A stretch of DNA of 64,000 nt. Source: Mucilaginibacter sp. GTDB taxonomy: Bacteria > Bacteroidota > Bacteroidia > Sphingobacteriales > Sphingobacteriaceae. Positions 24,035 to 32,002 of the stretch are shown here, in pieces; position 1 is the stretch's first letter, and each line of letters starts with the position of its first letter. The notes below the pieces were generated by a model. The model was not told where the DNA came from. It worked only from the letters and a program-made list of their open reading frames with translations, and searched no databases. The stretch covers positions 1-64,000 of the forward strand of contig NZ_JANYGH010000072.1 in NCBI RefSeq assembly GCF_025362475.1, in the 5' to 3' direction. Made by a program: the position numbers and the translations under genes.

Positions 24035-24283
24035 ATGAAGATAAAGAGTAACATAGCAACCAGCGAAAATGGGTTTATTTTTAACCCGGCCACCGGCGAT
24101 TCCTTTTCTGGTAATGCCATGGCAGCACATCTTTTAATAGCCATGAAAAGTGGTAAAACGGGGCACGAGATCAAAAAAGATATTCTTGACAAATATGATG
24201 TAGGTGCAGACCAGCTGGAGCGCGATTGGGAAGATTGGATGATACAACTGAAGGAAGCAAATTTGCTTGAAACCGAAGGATAA
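24035..24283 (+). CDS. PqqD-like protein (RRE fold)
   Basis: 82 residues. The pattern is that of PqqD: short N-terminal strands (ATSENGFIFNPATGDSFSG), a helix (NAMAAHLLIAMKSGKTGHEI), a helix (KKDILDKYDV) and a last helix (LERDWEDWMIQLKEANLLET). PqqD-like domains are winged-helix peptide binders (RiPP recognition elements) that present leader peptides to modifying enzymes. No radical SAM partner is nearby. Its stop overlaps the ATP-grasp start by one base (TAATG), which suggests coupled synthesis. The nearest candidate peptide is the N-terminus of the decarboxylase two genes downstream. Confidence 0.82.
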   Translation: MKIKSNIATSENGFIFNPATGDSFSGNAMAAHLLIAMKSGKTGHEIKKDILDKYDVGADQLERDWEDWMIQLKEANLLETEG

Positions 24284-25335
24284 TGGCAGATAAATACGCT
24301 AATTTATGCCTTGCCATTACCGGTATAAATGCCAATGACAATCCCGGTCCGGGAATGGCCGTTATCCGTTCACTAAAGGAGAGCTTTGGAGCAGGGCTAA
24401 GGATTATCGGTTTATCTTATGAACCATTGGAGCCGGGCATTTATTTGCGCGATCATGTAAATAAAACCTACCAGATCCCCTATCCAACCGAGGGAGCAAA
24501 CGCTTTACTTGAACGGCTCACTTACATACACCAGCAGGAAAAGCTGGATCTTATTATCCCCAATTTTGATTCGGAGCTGTTTAATTTCATAAAGATAGCC
24601 CCGCAATTAATGCAAATTGGTATCGCGAGTTTCCTGCCCTCGCATCAGCAGCTGGCAGTGAGGGATAAGGTGAATTTAAAGGATTTTGGATTGAAGCATG
24701 GGTTTTACGTGCCGGCCGATCACAAACTTTATACTATAGATGATATAAAAAAAGCGGCGGATGAGTTCAACTTCCCCATGGTAATAAAGGGTAAGTTTTA
24801 TGAGGCCTCTGTAGTTTACACTATGGATCAGGCTATTAAAGCATTTCATCAGTTAAACGCGGCCTGGGGTGTACCGGTGATAGCGCAACAGTTTATAAAA
24901 GGTACCGAGATTAATATAGCTGCCCTTGGCGATGGTAAAGGCAATAACACAAGTATAGTGGCCATGCGCAAGCTATACATTACCGATAAAGGAAAGGCCT
25001 GGGCGGGAGTTACCATTAAGGATGAAAAGTTTATTGAACTGGGTAATAATTTCGCGCTGGCAACCGGTTGGAAAGGTGGTTATGAAATGGAGATCATGAG
25101 CAACGAGGACGGGCATTTATATATCCTGGAGATCAACCCGCGTTTTCCGGCATGGATTTATTTGACAGCGGCGGCTGGGCAAAATCAACCTGGAGCATTG
25201 GTAAAAATGGCATTGGGAGATATTGTTGAGCCTTTTGATGACTACCAGGCCGGTAAATTATTTGTGCGATACTCCTGGGACCACGTAACCGACATTAGCG
25301 ATTTTCAACAATTCTCGGTATTTGGCGAACTATAA
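24283..25335 (+). CDS. ATP-grasp family enzyme, CarB/PylC-like
   Basis: 350 residues. There is a Rossmann-like N-terminal domain (CLAITGINANDNPGPGMAVI, then LIIPNFDSELF), then the ATP-grasp fold: the ATP-binding Lys in FPMVIKGKFYEASVVY, VIAQQFIKGTEINIAALGD, and the metal-binding Glu and Asn in YILEINPRFPAWIYL. ATP-grasp enzymes join a carboxylate to an amine or thiol via an acyl phosphate. The NPRFP ending is that of the carbamoyl-phosphate-synthase/PylC group. The substrate is unknown. Between a PqqD-like protein and a PLP decarboxylase, ligation of an amino acid to a peptide or amine is the natural guess. Confidence 0.83.
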   Translation: MADKYANLCLAITGINANDNPGPGMAVIRSLKESFGAGLRIIGLSYEPLEPGIYLRDHVNKTYQIPYPTEGANALLERLTYIHQQEKLDLIIPNFDSELFNFIKIAPQLMQIGIASFLPSHQQLAVRDKVNLKDFGLKHGFYVPADHKLYTIDDIKKAADEFNFPMVIKGKFYEASVVYTMDQAIKAFHQLNAAWGVPVIAQQFIKGTEINIAALGDGKGNNTSIVAMRKLYITDKGKAWAGVTIKDEKFIELGNNFALATGWKGGYEMEIMSNEDGHLYILEINPRFPAWIYLTAAAGQNQPGALVKMALGDIVEPFDDYQAGKLFVRYSWDHVTDISDFQQFSVFGEL

Positions 25336-25345
25336 TTTGATTACA

Positions 25346-26701
25346 ATGAAAAAGCTGGAATACGAAAAACCATATATTAAAAAACTGCACGCCGGTGTTA
25401 TGAACAAGTTTGGCACCCGTACCGGTGTGCAGCCTGTTAAAAGCATCGATGGGGTTTCGGTTAAAAGCCTGATTGAAAATTATGGTTCTCCTGTTTTTGT
25501 ATTATCCGAAAAGCAGATCCGTAAAAATTACCGCTCGGCATACCGGGCCTTCAGCACGCGTTACCCTAAAGTACAGTTTGCATGGAGCTATAAAACCAAC
25601 TACCTCAACGCAGTTTGCCAGGTATTTCACCAGGAAGGCAGCTGGGCCGAAGTGGTATCAGGTTTTGAGTATCGCAAAGCATTGGGCAATGGCGTACCAG
25701 GCAACAAAATCATTTTTAACGGCCCTGGTAAATCAAATGATGATTTAAAAATAGCGATCGAAAATGATTCACTCATCCATATAGATCATTTTGAAGAACT
25801 TAACCACCTACTTAATTTAACTAAGGAGTTCACCAATAAACCGCGCGTGGCTATCCGGGTTAATATGGATACCGGTGTATATCCCCTTTGGGATCGCTTT
25901 GGCTTTAACTATGAAAACGACGAAGCCTGGACGGCCTTATCAAAAGTTATTGATTCGGGCAAGCTGCTATTAGTTGGTTTACATTGCCACATAGGCACTT
26001 ATATGCTTACTACAGATGCATACGGTATAGCAACCACTAAACTGTGCAACCTGGCCATGCGCTGCCAAATCCAATTGAACCACAAAATTGAATACATTGA
26101 TATGGGTGGTGGTTTTCCATCAACCAATACTTTAAAAGGCGCTTACCTGCCGGGAAATGATACCGTACCATCGATAGATGATTTTGCAGAAGTAATAACC
26201 TCTACCCTGCTCAACTTCGGTTTTGCCAATGAATATCTCCCCATGCTTATTTTAGAAAGCGGACGGGTATTAATCGATGACGCCGGATATCTTTTGGGTA
26301 CCGTTATAGCCAACAAACGATTAAGCAATGGAAAAAGGGCTACCATTGTGGATTTCGGCGTAAACATTTTATTCACCTCGTTTTGGTATGAGCACCAGAT
26401 AAGCCCCGCGCAGGATTTTATGCCACACAGCGAAAACATGGTAATATATGGGCCGCTTTGTATGAATATAGATGTAATAAGAGAAAGCATCAACCTGCCC
26501 CCGCTTAACCCCGGCGACCAGGTAGTGGTGCACAAAGTAGGCGCCTATAACATGACCCAGTGGATGCAGTTTATCACCCTGCGACCCGCCGTTGTGTTGA
26601 TAGATGAGCAACAGCATCCACACCTGATCCGCGCTAATGAAACACTTGATTATACCCAGGAACCGGAGCTTATTCCAACCCATTTAAAAGCCAGTAAGTG
26701 A
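25346..26701 (+). CDS. Fold-type III PLP decarboxylase (LysA/ODC-like) with leader-like N-terminus
   Basis: 451 residues from ATG 25346, 10 nt after the ATP-grasp stop; an earlier in-frame codon would add eight residues inside that gene. The PLP lysine is Lys83 in FAWSYKTNYL. GLHCHIGTY, MGGGFPS, LESGRVL and the active-site Cys in YGPLCMNID are all present, so an active amino-acid decarboxylase of the DAP/ornithine/arginine group is likely. A roughly 38-residue extension precedes the usual start of the fold: it contains YEKPYIKKLHAG (6-17) and NKFGTRTG, which looks like a RiPP leader (YxxPxL/I). The next gene overlaps it by 4 nt. Confidence 0.85.
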   Translation: MKKLEYEKPYIKKLHAGVMNKFGTRTGVQPVKSIDGVSVKSLIENYGSPVFVLSEKQIRKNYRSAYRAFSTRYPKVQFAWSYKTNYLNAVCQVFHQEGSWAEVVSGFEYRKALGNGVPGNKIIFNGPGKSNDDLKIAIENDSLIHIDHFEELNHLLNLTKEFTNKPRVAIRVNMDTGVYPLWDRFGFNYENDEAWTALSKVIDSGKLLLVGLHCHIGTYMLTTDAYGIATTKLCNLAMRCQIQLNHKIEYIDMGGGFPSTNTLKGAYLPGNDTVPSIDDFAEVITSTLLNFGFANEYLPMLILESGRVLIDDAGYLLGTVIANKRLSNGKRATIVDFGVNILFTSFWYEHQISPAQDFMPHSENMVIYGPLCMNIDVIRESINLPPLNPGDQVVVHKVGAYNMTQWMQFITLRPAVVLIDEQQHPHLIRANETLDYTQEPELIPTHLKASK

Positions 26702-28854
26702 AGCAAATTCCATCATTTATAAAATCGGTCATCAATTCCTATTCGGTACTGTTTTTTTCGCAGAGCCGGGTATTGGGGATCATTTTACTGGTGGTTTCTT
26801 TTTTCAACACAACTTCGGGATTTGCCGGATTAAGCTGCGTTATTTTCTCCCTGCTGGTTTGCAAACTACTCAAGTTGGGTGGTGATGACCTTCAAAGGGG
26901 TATTTATAGTTTTAACAGTTTATTACTGGGCATTGCTTTTGGGGCATTTTACCATGTTAACCTGCTATTTGTTATATGGCTGCTTGTTGCCTGCATACTG
27001 GTTATAATTGCTGCTGTTATTTTTGCGCATCGCCTCGGCAAAATTGGCCTGCCTATGCTATCTCTCCCATTTATCCTGGTATTCTGGATGATATTGCTGG
27101 CATCAAACAGCATTTTTAATATGGGCTTGCTGCAAAAAAGCAGCTACCTTTTAGCCGAAATTTATGCCGGCCCGGGTAACCTGGCAGGGATTGACGGCTA
27201 CCTGGCCCTGGTAGTGCCTCCATTTGTAAGCTTATTTTTCAGATCGTTAAGTGCCATTTTATTTCAGCATAATATTCTTGCGGGCATGCTGATAACTATT
27301 GGCATGCTCATCCACTCGCGCATTGCCTTTAGCTTACTTATCATCAGCTTCATAGCTGCCTGTGGGCTTAACAATATAACGCATACCTATCCCGAAGGCA
27401 TCAGCTATTATCACTTAGGCGCAAATTTCATGATGACATCTGTGGCTATCGGTAGTTTTTTTACCATACCATCCCTGCGCTCCTATTTGCTGGCAATATT
27501 GTGTATCCCGCTGGGCTTTATCGTCATCAATTCGCTTACCGGCTTTATGTCGGTTCATGCTTTGCCAATTTTTTCGCTTCCATTTTGCATAGTCAATATC
27601 AGTTTGCTATATTTTTTAACGCTACGCAGATATGCTGGTAAGCTGCAATTAGCGCGGGTGCAGCATTACGCTCCTGAAAGAAACCTGTACCAGTTTTTAA
27701 ACCTCCGAAACCGACTTAACGATTTTAAATACTTTAAACTGACCCTGCCTTTTATGGGCTATTGGACAGTTTCACAGGGTTACAATGGCACCATTACGCA
27801 CAAAGGCGACTGGGGTCAGGCCCTGGATTTTGTAATTTGCGATGAGGAACAAAGCACCTTTCAATATCCCGGCACCCTGCCCGAGCATTTTTATTGTTAC
27901 AATAAGCCCGTATTAGCCTGCGGCGATGGCATTGTAGAACTGGTAGTTAACCATATTGAGGATAATGCCATAGGCGACCAAAACATGAAAGATAACTGGG
28001 GCAATACGGTAGTTATTTTTCATGCCACCGGGTTATATTCAAAAGTATCACACCTTAAAAAAAAATCCATCAAAGTAAAACCAGGCGAAGTGATTAAACA
28101 AGGCGACCTCCTGGGCTTTTGCGGTAATTCGGGCCGCTCGCCCCAGCCTCATTTACATTTCCAAATTCAGGCCACCCCTTATATTGGCTCAAAAACTTTG
28201 AGCTATCCATTTGCTTATTATTTTAACCGGGTTGATAATAAAAACAGCCTGGTGAGCTATAGCGTTCCCTCCGAAGGAGAATTAATTGGTAACCCCGAAG
28301 TTAATCCATCAATTAAAAAGGCCTTCGACCTGCAGCCTGGTTATACAGCAAAACTTACCCGCGAAAACGGAGCAACCGAGAATTGGGAAGTTTTTAAAGA
28401 TGAATTAGGCCAAGCCTGCATCTACAGCAAAACCACAGGTGCCGTGGCATATTTTATAAATAATGGCGCTATGTTTTACTTCACCAGCTTTTATGGCGAT
28501 CAGCAATCTTTGCTATATTACTTTTACCTGGCTGCTTACAAGATCATTTTTAATAATACCGAAACGATGTTGGTTAATGATGATTTTCCTGTGCATCTAA
28601 CTACCAATAAGGCCTTGCTTTGTTTACAGGATTTTGTAGCACCTTTTTACAGGTTTATCAATATAAGTTACCAAAACAGTAGCCAGGTTAAAAAAACGGG
28701 CTTAAGTATCAGATCTGAACAATACATGGCATTTGCCGGTAAAAAAAATCCGATAATGGAAGCAACACTTTGTATAGATCATGATAGCTTACATGCTTTG
28801 AGCATCAATTTAAACGGGAAACACATTAAGGCACAATGGAGTACAGAAAACTAA
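26698..28854 (+). CDS. Urea-transporter-like domain fused to M23 metallopeptidase
   Basis: 718 residues from a GTG start overlapping the previous stop. Residues 1-310 or so are a ten-helix urea-transporter (UT) domain (FNTTSGFAGLSCVIFSLLVC; SFNSLLLGIAFGAF; SLPFILVFWM). A LytM/M23 domain follows near 350-530: THKGDWGQALDF gives the zinc-binding His (about 368) and Asp, and SPQPHLHFQ the HxH motif (about 485-487). The C-terminal 180 residues are not recognised. No urease genes are present, so the UT part may carry another small solute or only hold the peptidase in the inner membrane. UT-M23 fusions occur in other Bacteroidota, as I recall. Confidence 0.85.
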   Translation: MKQIPSFIKSVINSYSVLFFSQSRVLGIILLVVSFFNTTSGFAGLSCVIFSLLVCKLLKLGGDDLQRGIYSFNSLLLGIAFGAFYHVNLLFVIWLLVACILVIIAAVIFAHRLGKIGLPMLSLPFILVFWMILLASNSIFNMGLLQKSSYLLAEIYAGPGNLAGIDGYLALVVPPFVSLFFRSLSAILFQHNILAGMLITIGMLIHSRIAFSLLIISFIAACGLNNITHTYPEGISYYHLGANFMMTSVAIGSFFTIPSLRSYLLAILCIPLGFIVINSLTGFMSVHALPIFSLPFCIVNISLLYFLTLRRYAGKLQLARVQHYAPERNLYQFLNLRNRLNDFKYFKLTLPFMGYWTVSQGYNGTITHKGDWGQALDFVICDEEQSTFQYPGTLPEHFYCYNKPVLACGDGIVELVVNHIEDNAIGDQNMKDNWGNTVVIFHATGLYSKVSHLKKKSIKVKPGEVIKQGDLLGFCGNSGRSPQPHLHFQIQATPYIGSKTLSYPFAYYFNRVDNKNSLVSYSVPSEGELIGNPEVNPSIKKAFDLQPGYTAKLTRENGATENWEVFKDELGQACIYSKTTGAVAYFINNGAMFYFTSFYGDQQSLLYYFYLAAYKIIFNNTETMLVNDDFPVHLTTNKALLCLQDFVAPFYRFINISYQNSSQVKKTGLSIRSEQYMAFAGKKNPIMEATLCIDHDSLHALSINLNGKHIKAQWSTEN

Positions 28855-30023
28855 TATTATTTCTTGCTTTAATATTTGCCAATGTTGCCACTTACGCGCA
28901 GGACAACAAATTTGCACTGGCAGATAGTACTGCTGAGCAACTATACAATGCCGGCGACTGGAAACAACTGATTGTTTTTGGAAATAAATCAATTGCCGAT
29001 AGCCTGGATTTCCCCGGCCTGCGTTTTAAAATGGGATATGCTTACATGGTTACCGGCAATTATAAAGCTGCCATCAGCCAGTTTACCCAGGTACTAAATA
29101 AGGATTCCTTTAACTCAACAGCACGGCTCTACGCTTACTATTGTAATACTTATCTTAATAATGATTTAGGCGCATCATATCATGCAGCTTATCTTGATAA
29201 GGAAACCTTGCATTCAATAAAAATTACCGCTTTAGGCTTAGTTGATGCCGATGCGGAAAGCGGTATAAAGCTGCCCAATAACAACCAGCGCGATAATGGT
29301 TTTTTTGAACGTATAGGCATCAGTAATCGTTTAGGCTGGCGCCTGCAACTGGAACAATCGGCAATTTCATTTAACCAAAATATATTCCGGTCATCATATA
29401 AAGACAAAGACAATAATAAAGACCTATTGGGCAAAACTGATAAACAGCTGGAATATTTTATTAAAACACAATTTGCGTTTAATAACTACCTGGCAATTGT
29501 TGGCTCATACCATTACATATATACTACTTACAGGAGTAATATTAATAACAGCAACCTTGGTTTATTAGGCATAAAATACACAGGACGTTATATTGATTTA
29601 CAGGGGGATATTAATTTTGGAAAACTGATCAATAAAACGTTAAAACAATATAACGCCAGGATGGATTTTTATCCCTTAGGTAATCTTAACTTATATACCA
29701 TTAGCCGGGCGTCCGTTTTAAATTTAAGCGGAGCAAATAATTTTATTTATAGCCAGGCCATTGGGTTTAAGGTGTTGAATAAAACCTGGATTGAAACATT
29801 GGCTACTTTTGGTAACCAGGATGATTACTTAGATGCTGATGGACTTTACGTTTATAATTCTATCGATCCTACAAAATTTAAATGTGGAGAAACCGTTTTT
29901 TACCAGTTGAGTTCTCACGCGCTATTGGATTTGAACTATATTTATGAAAATAAAACAGACGTTTACCGCGCTGTAAATTACAATCAAAATTCTGTTACGT
30001 TAGGTATAACATGGAAATTTTAA
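28836..30023 (+). CDS. TPR protein with C-terminal outer-membrane beta-barrel (YaiO-like)
   Basis: 395 residues with a signal peptide (to ATYAQ). Two or three TPR-like repeats follow (SLDFPGLRFKMGYAYMVTGN and YKAAISQFTQVLNKD). From about 160 the protein is rich in alternating aromatic strands (YFIKTQFAFNNYLAIVGSYH, YIYTTY) and ends in TLGITWKF, a C-terminal aromatic typical of outer-membrane barrels. It overlaps the UT-M23 gene by 19 nt and the next TPR gene by 13 nt. It may connect a periplasmic step to the cell surface. Confidence 0.78.
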   Translation: MEYRKLILFLALIFANVATYAQDNKFALADSTAEQLYNAGDWKQLIVFGNKSIADSLDFPGLRFKMGYAYMVTGNYKAAISQFTQVLNKDSFNSTARLYAYYCNTYLNNDLGASYHAAYLDKETLHSIKITALGLVDADAESGIKLPNNNQRDNGFFERIGISNRLGWRLQLEQSAISFNQNIFRSSYKDKDNNKDLLGKTDKQLEYFIKTQFAFNNYLAIVGSYHYIYTTYRSNINNSNLGLLGIKYTGRYIDLQGDINFGKLINKTLKQYNARMDFYPLGNLNLYTISRASVLNLSGANNFIYSQAIGFKVLNKTWIETLATFGNQDDYLDADGLYVYNSIDPTKFKCGETVFYQLSSHALLDLNYIYENKTDVYRAVNYNQNSVTLGITWKF

Positions 30024-30631
30024 AGAAAACGTTTATAGCAGTATTTTTAATTTTACTGGTGATAAGATTGCAGGCGCAAACCAATGTTGTGCTGCAAAAA
30101 GCTTTCCATAATAGCTACGCCAATGAGCAGAACAAAAATTATATAGCTGCTATTAATGATATTTATCCTTATCTTAGTGATAACAGTTATGAGGTTAATA
30201 TCCGTTTAGGCTGGCTCCATTATCTCAATAAAAACTATACTGCTTCGCAATCTTATTATCAAAAAGCCATCAGTATAAAACCGGGCGCTATTGAGGCAAA
30301 GTTTGGATATGTAAAGCCGTTATCGTTTTTACAGAGCTGGGATAAAGTACTTGAACAATATTTGGCCATATTGAGGATTGATCCTCAAAATGCGCAGGCC
30401 AATTATTGGGCTGGTGTAATTTATTATAACCGAAAACAATATGATGCGGCCATTCGGTGTTTTAAAGTAGTAGTTACCCTTTATCCTTTTGATTATGATG
30501 GTAACCACATGCTGGCCTGGAGTAGCCTGATGACAGGTAAAAAAGCAGATGCCAAACCCCTTTTTGAAAGAGCATTAATCATTAAGCCCGCGGATGCTTC
30601 CAGTACCGATGGTTTAAACAGGTGCAATTAA
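30011..30631 (+). CDS. Secreted TPR protein
   Basis: 206 residues with a signal peptide (to RLQAQ). It has at least three TPR motifs: YEVNIRLGWLHYLNKNYTAS then QSYYQKAISIKP; WDKVLEQYLAILRIDP; ANYWAGVIYYNRKQYDAAI. It is the last gene of the six-gene operon (13-nt overlap). Likely role: periplasmic scaffold for the M23 and barrel proteins. A weak hairpin (ATTCC 30656, GGAAT 30674-30678) follows the stop. Confidence 0.82.
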   Translation: MEILKKTFIAVFLILLVIRLQAQTNVVLQKAFHNSYANEQNKNYIAAINDIYPYLSDNSYEVNIRLGWLHYLNKNYTASQSYYQKAISIKPGAIEAKFGYVKPLSFLQSWDKVLEQYLAILRIDPQNAQANYWAGVIYYNRKQYDAAIRCFKVVVTLYPFDYDGNHMLAWSSLMTGKKADAKPLFERALIIKPADASSTDGLNRCN

Positions 30632-30775
30632 TCGGGTCATTAAGCCCATTTATCGATTCCTGGCAATGTTCAGGGAATAATGTTATACTTTTGATTGGGT
30701 CAATTTTATCATGATTTAAAACTATTAAGTTCCCACTCAATCTAACAATTTAATATAACCGTATATACTATATAC

Positions 30776-31864
30776 ATGAAAGTAAAAATATATTTAAAAG
30801 CGCAAATCATTGGTTTTTTGGCGTTTATTTTAATATTCAGTTCTTGTACAAAAGACAAAACCACGCCTGCGGTAGTAAACGCAACGCCAGTAACTTTGGG
30901 CTTATACGAATACTCCCTCGGCCAAAACAAAAGAGTACTTATCCCAATTACCCAGGTTGGTACGCAAACGGTAAATTATGGAACTATATTTGATACCGGC
31001 TCGCCGGGATTAACCATAGATGCCACAGGGATACTTCCAGCATCCATGATCACTTCAGCCGGAATCACCGTTACCGGCGATTCTACAGTTGTTAATGGTA
31101 TTACTGTAACTCCCAAAACTGCCACTATAAGTTTTGGCGATGCTACCGGTACCACTAAGGAATACGGGAACCTTGCTTATGCCAACATTAAGGTAGGCAA
31201 CTCCTTAGGAAGCCTGAATTTGAAGCGGGTACCCATTTTTTTATATTATAAAATAATTGACGGAACCGGCAAACAACTAAGTGCCCACTCGGCTGATGTT
31301 TTTGGCGTTGGGCCAGGTTTAAGCAACACCCGGAGCGAAATTTCAAGTCCATTAAGGTTTTTTGAATACGGCACCGGTCTTACAAGCGGCTTTAAGATTG
31401 CCACTTTAAATACAACCAGTTTTTTAGGTACGCCCACCTACGTTTCCGGCTTGCTTACCATAGGCCTTACAGCATCAGACCTTTCCTCATCAAATTTTAT
31501 TATGCACCCGCTTACCAATACCACCAGCGGTTATTCGCCAAATATTCCCGGAACAATAACTTACAGCGGAAAAACAATTGCAGCACAGTTCCTGTTTGAT
31601 ACCGGAACACCCTCTGTAACTACTATTGAAGACAGGCTGGCCACAAACGCCATAGGGGCGCTGCCGGCAAATTCCGTGGTAACAATAACTACCAACAGGG
31701 GTTTCACATACACTTACACTACATCAAATACGGGCAACCTTACCGAGGTACAAAACCCTAATAATACCGCCGATTACCGTACCATTTTAAGCATCGACTT
31801 TTTTATAAAGAATGAATACCTAACTGATTATGACAATCACCAAATTGGGTTAAAAAACAATTAA
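30776..31864 (+). CDS. Pepsin-like (A1-type) aspartic protease lipoprotein
   Basis: 362 residues with a lipobox ending at Cys24 (FSSC). Two catalytic-type motifs are present, one per lobe: NYGTIFDTGSPGLTID (Asp73) and AAQFLFDTGTPSVTT (Asp275). Between them, ADVFGVGPG and SGLLTIGL resemble pepsin blocks, and the C-terminus ILSIDFFIKNEYLTDYDNHQ then IGL matches the pepsin ending (LG..F...Y...D....IG). This is a full bilobal layout rather than a single retropepsin domain. Bacterial pepsin homologues are uncommon. The Cys anchor places it in the envelope. No operon partner is certain; the next gene is a PepSY-like lipoprotein. Confidence 0.72.
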   Translation: MKVKIYLKAQIIGFLAFILIFSSCTKDKTTPAVVNATPVTLGLYEYSLGQNKRVLIPITQVGTQTVNYGTIFDTGSPGLTIDATGILPASMITSAGITVTGDSTVVNGITVTPKTATISFGDATGTTKEYGNLAYANIKVGNSLGSLNLKRVPIFLYYKIIDGTGKQLSAHSADVFGVGPGLSNTRSEISSPLRFFEYGTGLTSGFKIATLNTTSFLGTPTYVSGLLTIGLTASDLSSSNFIMHPLTNTTSGYSPNIPGTITYSGKTIAAQFLFDTGTPSVTTIEDRLATNAIGALPANSVVTITTNRGFTYTYTTSNTGNLTEVQNPNNTADYRTILSIDFFIKNEYLTDYDNHQIGLKNN

Positions 31865-31957
31865 AGGAGGCGATTTTTATTCATCGATTTATAATAGCTA
31901 TTCATCGACACATAATTTCAACGCTGCTGCTGCTGAGTTAATTTTAGATAAGAAAAA

Positions 31958-31974
31958 ATGGCCATCAAGGCCAT
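31958..31974. repeat. Short hairpin before the PepSY-like gene
   Basis: ATGGCC (31958-31963) pairs with GGCCAT (31969-31974). On the minus strand it is followed by a T-run, so it could end antisense transcripts. It covers the alternative upstream start of the next gene, which favours the start at 32003. Confidence 0.35.
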
Positions 31975-32002
31975 ACTAACCATCAACTTAAAATTAATTC
32001 AG

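Noticed and set aside
24035..24283. Pyrroloquinoline quinone (PQQ) biosynthesis
   Set aside because: Only the PqqD-like fold is present; PqqA, PqqB, PqqC and PqqE are absent from the region.
26698..28854. Urea utilisation function
   Set aside because: The UT-like domain alone is not enough; no urease or accessory genes are nearby, and the M23 fusion points elsewhere.
30656..30678. Terminator after the PqqD-ATP-grasp operon
   Set aside because: The stem is short with a bulge and is not followed by a T-run; I could not support it.
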